From: Dugong dugon
Taxonomy: Eukaryota; Chordata; Mammalia; Sirenia; Dugongidae
Direction of reading: 5' to 3'
DNA length: 64,000 bases
Assembly: GCA_030035585.1 (NCBI GenBank)
Contig: CM057473.1
Location: forward strand, 6,064,501 to 6,128,500
Part shown: positions 33,635 through 45,770 of the stretch, piece after piece
How positions within the stretch are numbered: position 1 is the first letter of the stretch
Layout: each line of letters opens with the position of its first letter
Notes under the pieces: generated by a model
The model's input: only the letters and a program-made list of their open reading frames with translations
Told to the model about the DNA's origin: nothing
Database searches by the model: none
Translations under genes and position numbers: made by a program

Positions 33635-33915
33635 GTCAACAAATCTGTCTTAGAAGAAATCCATCCAGAATGTTCCTTGGAACTGAGGATGTCAAAACTT
33701 TGACTTGCTTACTTCAGACACATCATCTGGTAAAGCCAATTGCTAGAAAAGGACATCGTGTTTGTTAAAGGAGAGGGTCAGTGAAAATTAGGGAAACCCT
33801 CAATGAGATGGATTGACAGAACAGCCACAACAATGGATCAAACATACCAATGATCATGAAGATGGTGCACTGTATTATTGTTTCCTTCTTTTAACCACAG
33901 ATACCCATGACACCA
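33635..33915 (+). repeat. RTE LINE 3'-end fragment
   Basis: 'aaatctgtcttagaagaaat', 'cagacacatcatctgg', 'aaccctcaatgagatggatt' match the end of the RTE at 38.3-41.6 kb. 5'-truncated copy. Confidence 0.85.
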
Positions 33916-34718
33916 TGTGGTCCTCTGGATTGTTTGGCCAAACCAACAGGGCTTCTTACACCTGTAGAATCCTTTCCTGCTCCTGGCCCCAACTAAACCC
34001 AGGTATATGCGCTAGAGAGGTATTTCTAGGTGTGGAATATTTTCCTTCTAGAATCCAAAGAGGCCTACCAGGTGCTTTGTTTCCATCTTTGCAGTAGAGG
34101 ATGCAAGAGGTTTAATTGTTTAATTTATGTGTATATAAATTTATATTATGCATTAAACATGAATATATATTTATGTAAAATAAATATAATATTTTATATA
34201 GAGAGTTTTTAAAAAGCTTTATTTTATAAAATATTTTAAAATGTTTACAAAGGTAAGAAAATAAAACGAAAGTGACTAATCAGAGCACAGTTTTAGTAGT
34301 ATGAATGAGAGGAGAGAAAAACTAAGTTTAATGTGATCCAAAACTCTAGACACCCAAATGATGAAGTGATGTTATCTGCTATATATGTCTGCTATATATA
34401 TATATAGTGTTATTTCCCACAGTTAATGCAATACAAACACTAATTACATGTTAACTTAATTTTCAATATTTCCCTGACACCAAGTACCTGTATACCTCTA
34501 TGCTTTCTTCATTTTATTCCAAGTTCTCAAAGTTGTCCTTATTCTCACCCATACTACTTGTGTCTTTGCTTCTCATATTAGTTCTCATCTGTCATAAAAT
34601 CTAGGATTTTGACTTCCTTACAGGACTGAGACCTGCGGCAAATCCCTGCTCGACTCTGATTCTCCATTTCCTATGCGCAAAAATAATTGTAGTTCATAAA
34701 ATGTGTCTTCCTTATGTT
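33916..34718. other. Gene-free, AT-rich stretch
   Basis: Contains AT-rich sequence at 34120-34215 and a (TA)n run at about 34378-34407. No supported gene. Confidence 0.55.
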
Positions 34719-34918
34719 TGTTGTTGTTGTTAGTTGCCGTTGAGTTTATTCCAACTCATGGCAACTCCATGTTTGTCGCAGTAGAACTGAGCTCCATAGG
34801 GTTTTCAAGGCTGTGACCTTTTCAAAGCAGAGCACCTGTCCTGGCCTCCAAGGTACCTCTGGGTGGGTTCAAATGGTCAAACTTTCAGCTAGTAGTCAAG
34901 CACTTAACCTTTACCTCT
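34719..34918 (-). repeat. tRNA-derived afrotherian-type SINE
   Basis: Starts with GTTGTTGTTGTTAGTTGCCG, then 'ttccaactcatggcaactcc', and a head remnant 'gtagtcaagcacttaacc'. Reverse orientation, diverged. Confidence 0.8.
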
Positions 34919-35613
34919 ATACAAAGATAATAGCTTTATGTTTTTAGTTTTATAATATTATATATGTATATATCTACATATACACTTTATCATTTTCTGA
35001 AATATTGGGCCTATAAAACATCAGAATGGCAACATACAACACCAAAACATAGGTCCTCAATTGTATGTTGAACTGCTAATGAAACAATAATTTCTGTTGC
35101 TGTAAAAGCCTTGCTGTCTCTAACCATGTTTAGTTTGAGTCTTGGATACAAAAGATGGAACCTCAATCCTCAAAAACCTCATGAATCCCCACCAAGGATA
35201 ACTGATTCCTCATTAAACACATGGAAAAACATTAATTATATACAAAAGTAATCAGTGAGATGAAGAGGTATGGTTCAGTTTGCTATCCAATGTTGAACAA
35301 ATCGAAGGACGCTATTGAAGCTTATATAAAAAATACATAGCCTAAACCTTTTCCCCTTTCAGTCATATCTTCCACATTCATTGTTTTTGTCCTCTTGTCA
35401 GCAAATATCAAGGCCCCATATTCCTTGAAGTATGCTATATACTGAGATTTTTATTCACATAAAGTCTATGCATGCAAAGTAAGGACTTCTAGAAAATACA
35501 AGTTTTAAAGAAAGAAAATGTCTAAAGCCCTAAAGAAAATGGTTTAAATCCACCCTTTCTTAGTTTTTCAAAGTTTGTTCCCAAAGGAATAGTGATTGTT
35601 TACCTTGTTTTTC
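34919..35613. other. Gene-free stretch, nothing recognised
   Basis: AT-rich, no supported gene. Confidence 0.5.
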
Positions 35614-35934
35614 TTGGCAGTTACCATCGATTTGGCCCTGACTCATGGAGACCCTGTGCACAAAAGAGCAAAATGCTGCCCAGTCCTGTGTCATCCTCAT
35701 AATTAGTTGTGAATAAGACTATTGTGATCTATTTTTGGAAGTAAATCATCAGGCCTTTCTTTCCAGTCTGTCTTAGTCTGGAAACTCTTCTGAAACCTAT
35801 TCAGCATCATAGCAACATACAAGCCTCCACAGAAAGATGGTTGATGGCTGCACGTGAGGTGCGTTGTCCGGGAATTAAATCCGAATTTCCTGCATGGAAA
35901 GTGAGAATTCTACCCCTGAACCACCACTGCCCCC
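35614..35934 (-). repeat. tRNA-Gly-headed SINE with RTE-type tail
   Basis: Reverse of the family seen at 1764. The head at 35840-35934 reads in reverse as a tRNA-Gly relic (GGTGGTTCAG..GTAGAATTCTC), the body has 'cagtctgtcttagtctgg', and the tail has 'actcatggagaccctgtgca'. Nearly full length. Confidence 0.85.
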
Positions 35935-36371
35935 AAAACAAAACGCATTTTATAAAAAAAACTAATGATACCATAACAGCATATCTGAATGCCAGAATGA
36001 ATAAGTTTACTAGATTGTATCCATTTGTATTTTCATCTAATATGTGAATAAAACTCATTGACAATAGTTCTATAAATTCATCCATTAATTCATTAACATT
36101 AATTTAAAGTAATTAATATGAATTCCATTAATTTATCTTCTACCTCATTCAGTTAATGAGCTAATTCCATTAACTAATCCAATGGATTAGTTTATTAAAT
36201 TTAGCATATGTTAGAGGCAGTTGTTGGATTAGTACTTGGTGGCTGGAGAAAAAATGGAGTAGTGATCGGAGAGTATGAGGAGAGTTGTTCATGAAAATAA
36301 TGAAGTTGATAGAAGATCAAATTAGAGACTGGAACATATTGCCCAGAAGTTCTAGCATCTCAACACTTTGA

Positions 36372-36824
36372 TCAATAACAGCCGGAGCCATAAGTTGATT
36401 GGTAACAAGAAGACTGACAACTTCTAGAAGGAAAGTAGGTTGGGGGCCCAGGGAAGGGAAACCACAGATGCCATAACTTAGGGGTGTGAAGCCACTGGAT
36501 CCACACCTCACTGAGTAGAGCCTTCTGGATCCACAGCCCAGGGATTAGCTACTTCTAGTACTGAAGCTCAGAGACCCAGTGTAAGTCATCTGGCAGGGAC
36601 TGCAGAGCCTAGAGTTCCTCAGGCAGTAGCAGGACGTCTAGCAGGGGCTGGACACCACACAGGAGGTAGAGAGAGGAGCCCAGCTGGATGGTGCTGGGAG
36701 AGCAGAGACCAGTGCTGTAGACCAGGTGGCTAGGGGAGGAAGAGACACAGGAGGAGCCTGGGTAGCACAAGGAACCCTGCAGGGAGCATGAGGAGACGTT
36801 TCCAGAGCAGCAGCTGTAAGACAT
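36372..36824 (-). pseudogene. KRTAP13: KRTAP13-like pseudogene B with two deletions
   Basis: The start MSYSCCSGNVSSCSL is intact and the first about 50 residues read well to LGSSLY. There a deletion of about 44 bases removes the RGCQE..CEPRSYQ part and shifts the frame, which then meets a stop. A second deletion of about 19 bases lies near 36445. Together they total about 63 bases, a multiple of three, so the C-terminus (SRSCQSSCYQSTYGSG) is back in the original frame before TGA at 36372-36374. The stretch between is out of frame. A TATA-like ATATAAA sits upstream; the poly(A) signal position reads AGTAAA. It is probably non-functional, although a short N-terminal peptide could be made. Confidence 0.85.
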
Positions 36825-36901
36825 GGTGAGAGGAGACATGAGTTCAGCTGAGTTAAAGTGACAAGACTTTGAGTTCTAATGTCACTTTCTAGAATGGGAC
36901 G

Positions 36902-36908
36902 TTTATAT
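36902..36908 (-). promoter_or_regulatory. TATA-like element of KRTAP pseudogene B
   Basis: CATATAAA on the minus strand, in the conserved block at 78-85 bases upstream of the start. Confidence 0.55.
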
Positions 36909-38305
36909 GCTCTCAGCCATGGGTGTGGTGTTCTACAAAGTCATCTTTCCCATATTTGGACTCCTTCATATCCATATGTGTTATTGAAAAATATTCTCTG
37001 TAATTGCAGATGAATAATCTCCATTTCATATTTATGGGAGATTTGGTTGTGTTGCTATGGCACTAAGGCAATGAATGTGTCCAATGTCAGAAATGCTATG
37101 ATTACCATCTATTAATGTCATCCCATGACGGCCAGGAAAGCCCCTACTCTCCTCACTGTTCCATTTGCCTGTCTATTGGCGGAGGGATGCTTGGGTGTAA
37201 GGTTGGGGGTTGAGATGAAGTCATCCCTTTTTTTAACATTAGAGACCCAGCATGTTCTTGATGAGGGACCTAGAGTCTGATCCTCTTTGTCAACATTGAT
37301 TTTCATTCCCTAAAATTATTTTCTACACGTTATGCTCTACTACACATTGCTTCTCACATCAAATTGAACAAGGGAAAATAGACATGAACAACTGAATGAG
37401 AAACAAGGGAGAGTTCAGAGAGAAACCTGGACAAGTGTTTAGAGACAAAATAAATAGACTATTTTGAAATAGAGTCAGAGTGGAGATCTATTTGTGCATA
37501 TGTGAAATGACCCACAGTCAGACACTCTTGAAATGAAGGGAGGGAAGTAGACCCATTGACAGTCTATGGGTTTTCCATATACATGTCTTTCAAATAAAAA
37601 GGCTTCAAAATCAACAAAGTTTATGGCTTTTCATAATATACGCAGATTGGCTTTTTACAACTTGTTCAAGTTCCTGCTCTCCTAAAACAGCATTGATAGG
37701 GAGAGCTTTTGGGGCATTTTTACAATCAAGTCCTCTCTTACATTTTTCTCTCATTTTGAAGCATCCTTCTTTCCTAGTACACTCCTGGAAGATTATTTTT
37801 CCATTGTAAAATATTCACATATCTTCCTTTTAATATCATATCCATATTGGGAAGATCAAATATAAAATAATTATTAAAGGATTTTCTTTAGTTAAAAGAG
37901 TATAATCTTAGAGGGAAATTTGGAATTGCAGGAGGAAATAAAGATAACTGAAATGTAAGTAAAATATATTGTACTTATTGTTCACCACACTAATAAAAAT
38001 GGCTTGTAATTCTTATAGGTAGAATTAAATGGCAGTAAATCAAGAATGCATATTAAGCTGTCTTAAGAAATTGCTAACAAAATTTCCTGTAAAACAAGTA
38101 ATAACTCAAAAGGGGAAAATTGTAGTACAAACCATTTTTTAAATCCATCTCTCTACCACTTTAAAAAAAAAAAAAACATGGAAAGAGAAAAAAAGGAACA
38201 TAGAATGTGGATCAAATAGCAGCAAAATCATATGTAAATAGAAATCTATATATAGCAAAAATCAAATGAATATAAAAAGACTAATCTAAATAAACCACCA
38301 TTGGT
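36909..38305. other. Upstream module of KRTAP pseudogene B, then gene-free sequence
   Basis: 36909-37800 resembles the upstream flanks of the other minus-strand copies. The rest, with poly-A at 38161-38174, holds nothing recognisable. Confidence 0.6.
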
Positions 38306-41300
38306 CAGTCAGTCTGTTGTACTGTGGTGGCTTTCATGTTGCTGTGATGCTGAAAGCTATGCTATCAGTATTTCATGTATCAGCAGGGTTGCCCATGGAG
38401 GGCAAGTTTCAGCAAAGCTTCCAGACTAAGACAGAACAGGAAGAAGGACCTGGTGATCTACTTCTAAAAAACTGGCAGTGAAAACCTTATGAATAGCAGC
38501 AGAACATTGTCTGATATACTGCCTGAAAACGAGTCCCTTAGGCAGGAAGGCACTCAAAATCTGACTGAGGAAGAGCTATCTCCTCAAAGTTGAGTTGACC
38601 TTAATGATGTGGTTGGAGTCAAGCTTTCAGGACCTTCATTTGCTGATGCAGCACAATTAAAAATGAGAAGAAACAGCTGCAAATATTCATTAATATTCAG
38701 AATGTGGAATGTATGATATATCAATCTAGGAAAACTGCAAATTGTCAAAAATGAAATAGAAAACTTGAAAATCGGTATCCTAGGCATTAGTGTTCTGAAA
38801 TGGACTGGTATTGGTCATTTTAAATCAGACAATCATATGGTCTACTATGCCAGAATGGCTAATTGAAGAGAAATGGCATAGCACTCATCATCAAAAAGAT
38901 TTCAAGAACTATCCTGAAGTAAAATGCGGTCAGTGATAGGATAATATCCATACACCTGCAAGGAAGACCAGGTAATATGATGATAATTTAAATTCACTCA
39001 CCAACCATTAATGCCAAAGATGAAGAAATTGAAGATTTTTACCAACTTCTGCAGTCTGAAATTGATCAAACACGCAATCAACATGTATTGATAATTATTG
39101 GTGATTGGAATGTGAAAGTCAAAATTAAAGAAGCATCGGTAGTTGGAAAATATGGCCTTGGTGATAGAAATGATGCTGGGATCACATGCTAGAATTTTGC
39201 AAGTCCAATGACTTATTCAGAGCCATGGTGGTACAGTGGTTAAGAGCTACAGCTTCTAACCAAAAGGTCGATGGTTCAAATCCACCAGCCATTCCTTGGA
39301 AACCCTGTGGGGTAGTTCTACTGTGTTATTCACTGCAACTAACTGTTTTCAACAACATAAATGATGACAATACAAGTGGACCTCATTAGATGGGATATGC
39401 AGGAACCAAACTGACTACATCTGTGGAAAGAAGCTCACTATCATCAATCAAAACAAGGTCAGGGCCAACTATGGAACAGACCATCAGTTACTTATATCAA
39501 GTTCAAGTTGAAGATGAAGAAAATTAGAACAAGTCCAAGAGAGCCAAAGTACAAACTTGAGTATATCCTACCTGAATTTAGAGATCATCTCAAGAATAGA
39601 TTTGATGCTTTGAACACTAATGACCACAGACCAGAGGAGTTGTGGACTATCAAGGACATCATACATGAAGAAAGAAAAGTGTTATTAAAAAGTCAGGAAA
39701 GAAAGAAAAGACAAAAATGGATGTCAGAAGAGACTCTGAAACTTTCTCTTGAATGTTAAGTAGCTAAAGAGGAAAAAAGAAGTATTACATAAAGAACTGA
39801 ACAGAAGATTTCAAAAGGCAGCTTGAGAAGACAAAGTAAACTACTGTAAAGAAATGTGCAAAGACCTGGAGTTAGAAAACCAAAAGGGAATAATACGCTC
39901 AGCATTTCTCAAGCTGAAAGAATTGAAGAAAAAATCCAAGCCTCGAGTTGCAATATTGAAGGGCTCTATGGGCAAGATATTAAATGATGCAGGAAGCATC
40001 AAGGGAAGACGGAAGGAATACAATACACAGAGTCACTGTACCAAAGATAATTGGCTGATGCTCAACTATTTCACAAAGTAGCATATGATGAAGAACCAAT
40101 GGTACCGAAGGAAAAGTCCAAGCTGCACTGCAGGCACTGGTGAGAAAAGACTCAAGTAATTTATGGAATACCAACCGAGATGTTTCAATAAACGGATGCA
40201 GCTCTGGAAGCACTCACTTGTCTATGTGAAGAAGTTTGGAAGATAACTCATCTGACCAAGCAACTGGAAGAAATCCCTATTTGTGTCCATCACAAAGAAA
40301 GGTGATCCAACAGAAGGCAGAACTCATCGAACAATATCATTAATATCACACACAAGTAAAAAGTTTTGCTGAAGATAATTCAAAATGGCTGCAGCAGTAC
40401 TTCGGCAGAGAACTGCCAGAAATTGAAGCCAGATTCAGAAGAGGAATTGGAATGTGGGATATCATTAGCTGATGTCAGATGGATCTGACTGAAAGCGGAG
40501 AATATCAGAAAGATTGTTACCTGTGTTTTATTGACTATGCAAAGGCATTGGACTGTGTCTGTTATATCAAATTATGGATAACATTTTGAAGAATGGGAAT
40601 TCCAGAACACTTAATTGTGCTCGTAAGGAACCTGAACATAGACCAAGAGGCAGTTTTTCAAACAAAACAAGGGGATACTATGTGGTTTAAAATCAGGAAA
40701 AGTGTGCTTCAAGGTTGTATCCTTTCACCGTACTTATTCAGTTTGTATGCTGAGGAAATAATCTGAGAAGCTGGACTCTATGAGGAAGAATGAGGCATCA
40801 GGATGGATGGAAGACTCATTAACAACCTGTGATAATGTGATATGCGGATGACACAACCTTGCTTGATGAAAGTGAAGAGGACTAGAAGCACTTACTGATG
40901 AAGAGCAAAGCCTTCAGTATGGATTACACCTCAACACAAAGAAAACAAAAATCTTCACAACTGGACCAATAAGCAACATCATGATAAACAGAAAAAAGAT
41001 TGAAGTTGTTGAAGATTTCACTTTACTTAGATCCACAATCAATGCCCATGAAAACAGCAGTCAAGAAATCAAGTGATGCAATGTGTTGGGCAAATCTGCA
41101 AAAGGTCTCTTTCAAGTGTTAGAAAGCATAGATGTCACTTTGACAACTAAATTGCTCCTGACCCACCTAGGATATTTTCAATTGGCTCAAATGCATGGGA
41201 AAGCTGGACAATGAATAACAAAGACCAAAGAAGAGTTGATGCCTTTGAGTTACAATGTTGGCCAAGAATATTGAATATACTGTGGACTGCCAGAAGAATG

Positions 41301-41616
41301 AACAAATCTGTCTTGGAATAAGTACAGCAAGAACGTTCCTTAGAAGGGAGGATGGCGAGACTTTATTTTACTTTCTTTGATCATGTCATCAGGAGGGACC
41401 AATCCCTGGAGAAAGACTTCATGCTTATTAAGGTAGAGGGTCAGTGAAAAAGAGAAAGACCCTCAATGAGATGGATTGACACAGTGGCTCCAACAATGGG
41501 CTCAGACACAGCAACGATTGTGAGGATGGCAAGACTGGGCGGCGTTTTGTTGTGTTGTACATAGGATCGCTATGAGTAGGAACCAACTCCGGGGCACCTA
41601 ACAACAACAACAACAA
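38306..41616 (+). mobile_element. Near full-length RTE LINE, non-coding relic (3.3 kb)
   Basis: It runs from a 5' part resembling the SINE body ('ttccagactaagacagaaca') through a broken endonuclease ('ttattggtgattggaatgtg', GDWN-like near 39096) to a broken RT. In the RT, 'ttgactatgcaaaggcattg' near 40530 is DYAKA, 'caaggttgtatcctttcacc' near 40710 is QGC.LSP, and 'gcggatgacaca' near 40845 is ADD. It ends in the AACAACAACAACAA tail. The only sizeable open piece is an 83-codon frame at 39508. Frameshifts and stops rule out activity. This family is the likely helper for the local SINEs, which share its 3' end. Confidence 0.88.
39220..39325 (+). repeat. 3'-truncated SINE inserted in the RTE
   Basis: 'gagccatggtggtacagtgg', then 'ttctaaccaaaaggtcgatg'. 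TTATTCA duplications lie at 39213-39219 and 39326-39332. RTE sequence resumes directly after. Confidence 0.85.
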
Positions 41617-41869
41617 TCTACATAAAAGATTTAGAATGTCAGACTGGGTTGAAAACGAAAACTATTTTCTACTTAAAAAGAGCTTTTCTTAAATATGAAG
41701 AAACAGAAAAGAGGAAATTAAAAATATGTATCAGGCAAAAGAAACGAACAAAAAATCTAGTACTGTTTTATTAACCATAGACTAACCTGAGGTTATGATA
41801 ACAAGTTTTCTAGAAATAAAGCAAGATATCTCTTAACCATCACTTCCTCAGTTGACCAGCATATCACAA

Positions 41870-42180
41870 CAGTGGTAGTATTGAAATTAGCAGATGAACG
41901 CAAGAGACAAAAAATCAGGAAGAATATGCAAGTCCTGAACAACACAATTAACAAAATTGACCAAATCAATATAAAGGAATCACAGTACCCAACAAGTTCA
42001 AGATAGGCATTGTTTTCAAGTACGCATGAAATATTACTAAAATTAAACATAGGCTGGTCATAAAGCAAGCCAAAATAAGTTTCAAATAATTGAAATTATT
42101 CCAGGTTTAAGTTGTCCACCACAGTAGAAATAAGTCAGAAGTCAATACTAAAAAGATAACTAGAAAATTAGTCTTCAAAA
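41870..42180 (+). repeat. Old L1 ORF2 fragment (endonuclease region)
   Basis: Contains 'gagacaaaaaatcaggaaga', 'aacacaattaacaaaattga' and 'cataaagcaagccaaaataa', which follow L1 endonuclease order. Degraded. Confidence 0.7.
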
Positions 42181-43350
42181 TAGTTTCGATGATGTAATTT
42201 ATATACTAAGTGAGAAGGCAAACCCATTTTTAGGCATAACAGGAATGTTCATTAATTTGTCTTCAGGAACTCTGGCTTCCAGTGGGAGAGCTTTCTCCGA
42301 ATCAATCCAAAGGTTTTTGTTTTTGTTTTTTTGCTTAAATCTTTAATGAAATATTGATCCATATTAAGGTGTGAACGACGGAGAGCAGCTTAATACAACT
42401 TCAGAAATTCTGGGGCCATGTGCCGGATTCAGCCCCGGCATTGTAATGACTTGTGCTCCACAATGCAGTCCCCTGTAGGTGATACTGTTGATGAATCTGA
42501 ATCATGTTAACATTAAAAAAATAGGAGATTTGGACAGTGCTGAGTTCCATTGCTGTGGGAATGGATGACTTTCAACCCTTTTGCTGTGGAATCTCATCCT
42601 CAGTTTTTGGTCCAGTTTTTTAGATTGGTGATACACAGAATGAACATATTCTCATCCGTAAATTTTAGATCCTACTTTTGCCAACAGACCTAATTATTTT
42701 CTCAAAATTCCCATTTAACTTGTTACTAACCAGCTTCAGGATATGACTTTGACAAAGCATCTTGATGAGGAGCCAGACACTCAAAAGCCGTTACTTAGTA
42801 AATTAAGATTCACATCACCGACTGATATATTGTCTGTTTAGTGACCACAGAATATTTCTGTTACATTTAGCTAACATAGATTGGGAGTCGTTTAAATACA
42901 GGGAAATGCAAGTACTTGCTTGGAGAAAGGTAGCATGGTTTCTTCACTGAAATGTCCTTACGTGCAATATGGAAGCACAATTCCACTTGAAACCCTTCCG
43001 TTGTATTTTTCTCTAGAAATTTTTATTTTAAATTTTAAAATGTGGAGAAATATTGTAAGTTTCCAAATAAAAATAATTAACTAGATAGCCAGATATTTGT
43101 TTTCATCATTAATAATCCTTTTTGTGTCCTTAAAAATTATTTCGAAAATAATGAATTGGATTTTTAATTTTTCTTAAAAATTTAATATAGTTTTTTATAT
43201 TAATGAACAATGTTGTGCAAATTCCATTAACTTTTGTAAAAACTAAAGTCTTCTTTCATGTTATCTACAGTTGTTGATACATTCTAAACTTTCTAGCCAA
43301 GAGTAAAATTTTGAAGAATGAGAAAGAAAGCTAACATATTAACATCAGGT
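42181..43350. other. Gene-free stretch, nothing recognised
   Basis: AT-rich. No supported gene or repeat. Confidence 0.5.
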
Positions 43351-43543
43351 AGGGACCAGTTGCCATCAAATCAATTCCGACTCATAACAACCATATAGGA
43401 CAGAGTAGAACTGCCCTTTAGGGTTTCCAAAGCCGTAATCTTTATGAAAGCAGACTGCCACATCTTTCTCATGAAGAAAAGCTGGTGTGTTCAAACTGCT
43501 GACTTTTTGGTTAGCGGCCGAGAAATTAACCACTGCACCACCA
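43351..43543 (-). repeat. tRNA-derived afrotherian-type SINE
   Basis: 'tccgactcataacaaccata', 'gaaagcagactgccacatct', 'ccactgcaccaccaagg'. Near full length, reverse orientation. Confidence 0.9.
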
Positions 43544-43579
43544 AGGTAGGTGGAAACATTGATATTCACCTTTATAAAA

Positions 43580-43960
43580 TTGCATTTTTCAATCCATTAT
43601 TCATGATATTGTGTTCTTTGCCTCATCTCTTCCTATCTGGATCAGACTTGCAGGCGTTGCTATTTTCATTAGATATTTCACAGAACTGTCTTTTGGGATG
43701 GCTGATCTCCTCTGTTGTATATTTGTTCTTTATTTTCCTTATTTATACTCATCTCTATTTTTATCCATCGTTCTGTTTTCTTTGGGTCTAATTTGCTTCA
43801 CTTTTGTTAACTTTGTAGATGATAGTTAGAAAATTGATTTGCATATATTATTGCTTTTTTCAATATTTGCACATAAGATTATTATTTTTTTCTCTGGGAA
43901 AGGCTTTAGCTACACCCCGAATTTCTTTATACTTAAAAGACTTCCATGCCTTTACTAAGG
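43580..43960 (-). repeat. Old L1 ORF2 fragment
   Basis: Reverse-strand L1 ORF2 pattern ('tgttctttattttccttatt', 'aggctttagctacaccccga'). Very diverged. Confidence 0.6.
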
Positions 43961-44242
43961 TCTTAAGTATAACGATGAGTCACCACTACCTCTGACATAG
44001 ATTCACCAGTTTTCAATATTGTGCCACAGTTGAATGGTCTCTCTTGGTCTGTATATATACATTTTTTAATTGCAAAATTAACTGGAGATTCACATTCAAT
44101 TGTAAGAAATCTCTTTTACACTTTGCCCAGCTTCCCAAATGGTAACATATTACAGAAATATAACATAATAGTATAACCAGTGTATTGACATTGGTGCAAT
44201 CCATCAATCTTAGTCATATTTCTCCAATTTAATGTGTACTTA

Positions 44243-44400
44243 AAGGAGCCCTGGTTGCACAGTGTTAAGCACTTGGCTACTAACCAAAAGATCGGTGGTT
44301 TGAACCCACCAGCCACTCTGCGGGAGAAAGATGTGGCAGTCTGTTTCTGTAAAGATTACAGCTTTGTAAACCCTATGGGGCAGTTCAACCGTATCTTATG
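44243..44400 (+). repeat. tRNA-derived SINE, left part (continues at 44667)
   Basis: 'ggagccctggttgcacagtg', 'aaccaaaagatcggtggttt', 'agaaagatgtggcagtctgt'. Interrupted by an RTE fragment; the remainder (44667-44712) ends 'caactctatggcaacaggt'. Confidence 0.88.
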
Positions 44401-44666
44401 TTGTTGTTGTTGTTATTAGGTGCTGTTGAGTTTGTTCTAACTCATGGTGACCCCAAGTACAACAGAACGAAACACTGCCCAGTCCTGCACCATCCTTACT
44501 ATCTTTGTTATTCTTGAGCCCATTGTTGGAGCCGCTGAGTCAATCCATCTCGTCGAGGGTCTTCCTCTGTTTCACTGACCCTCTACTTTACCAAGCATGA
44601 TGTCCTTCTCCAGGGACTGGTCCCTCCTGATAACATGTCCAAAGTACATGATACAAACTCTCTGTC
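44401..44666 (-). repeat. RTE 3'-end fragment nested in a SINE
   Basis: Starts TTGTTGTTGTTATTAGGTGC and runs through 'ccatctcgtcgagggtcttc' and 'ccaagcatgatgtccttctc', the reverse of the RTE 3' end. 5'-truncated at 'gtccaaagtacatga'. Confidence 0.88.
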
Positions 44667-44712
44667 CTATAGGATTGCTATAAATTGAAATCAACTCTAT
44701 GGCAACAGGTAT

Positions 44713-45649
44713 AATTATTTGTGCATGTGTATTGAATTGTATAAATTTTTATTATGTGTGTAGGTTCATGTATCCACCACTACAGTAAAGAAACTGAGCA
44801 GTTCCAACACCACATGGATCCCTCAATTTGCACTTTTGGATTTGACTTTTTTCACTCAGCATAATTCCATGGCGATTCATCCAAGTAGTTGTATGTATCA
44901 TTAATTCATCCACTTTTATTGCAGAGTAATACTCCATGGCCTGTATATACCAGAGTTCACCTACTCACCTGTTGAAAGACAACAATGGTAATTGCAGTTT
45001 TTGGCTGTTAACGAATAAAGCTGCTATGAACATTCACATATAGTTTTTCTGTGTACACAAATTTTTATTTCTCTGGGATAAATAACAAAGTGCAATTGTT
45101 GGGTCATATGATAATTGAATGTTTAGCTTTATCAGAAACTTAACCACATAGTTTTCCAGTGTGATTGTACCATTTTGTATTCCTAACAGCTATGTATGAG
45201 TGACCCAGTTTTTCCACATCTTCACTAGCATTTTGCGTAGTCACCAGATTTTATTTTAGCCATTTTAATAAATGTGTGGTGATATCTTTTTGTGGTTTGA
45301 ATTTGCATTCCTTTAATTGCTAATGATGTTGAATTTCTTTTCGTTTGTGTATTTGCCATTTGTAAACTTCTTCAGTGAATTGCCCATGTCTTTTGGCCTT
45401 TTTCTAACTGGAATATTATTTTCTATCTTTCTTTTTTTACTGTTGAGTTTTGAGAGTTCTTTATATATGCTAGATACTAGACTTTTGTTAGATACATGGT
45501 TTGCAGATGTTTCCTCCCAGTCTGTACCTTGTCATTTCATCGTCTCCCCATGAACTTTGATTTGCATCTGTTTCTGGGCTCCCTGTTCTGTTCCATTGAT
45601 CTATGTGTCCATCCCTCTGTGAATGCCAAACTTGATTACTGTAGCTATA
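44713..45649 (-). repeat. Older L1 3' fragment
   Basis: The reverse strand carries the end of ORF2 (MEYYSAIKVDELM... at 44752-44937) and upstream ORF2 pieces. More diverged than the two large L1s. It ends where a SINE begins. Confidence 0.8.
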
Positions 45650-45770
45650 TAAACAACAACAAAACCCATTGCTGTTCAGTCATAGTGGCATTGAGTCAGT
45701 TCTACTCATAGCGACCCCATAAGACAGAGTAGAACTGCCCCATAGGGTTTCCGAGGAGCGCCTGGTGGAT
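45650..45770 (-). repeat. SINE fragment joined to truncated L1
   Basis: 'tactcatagcgaccccataa', 'gaactgccccatagggtttc', 'gcctggtggat'. It stops inside the SINE at the GGTGGAT shared with L1 (45764-45770). Confidence 0.85.
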
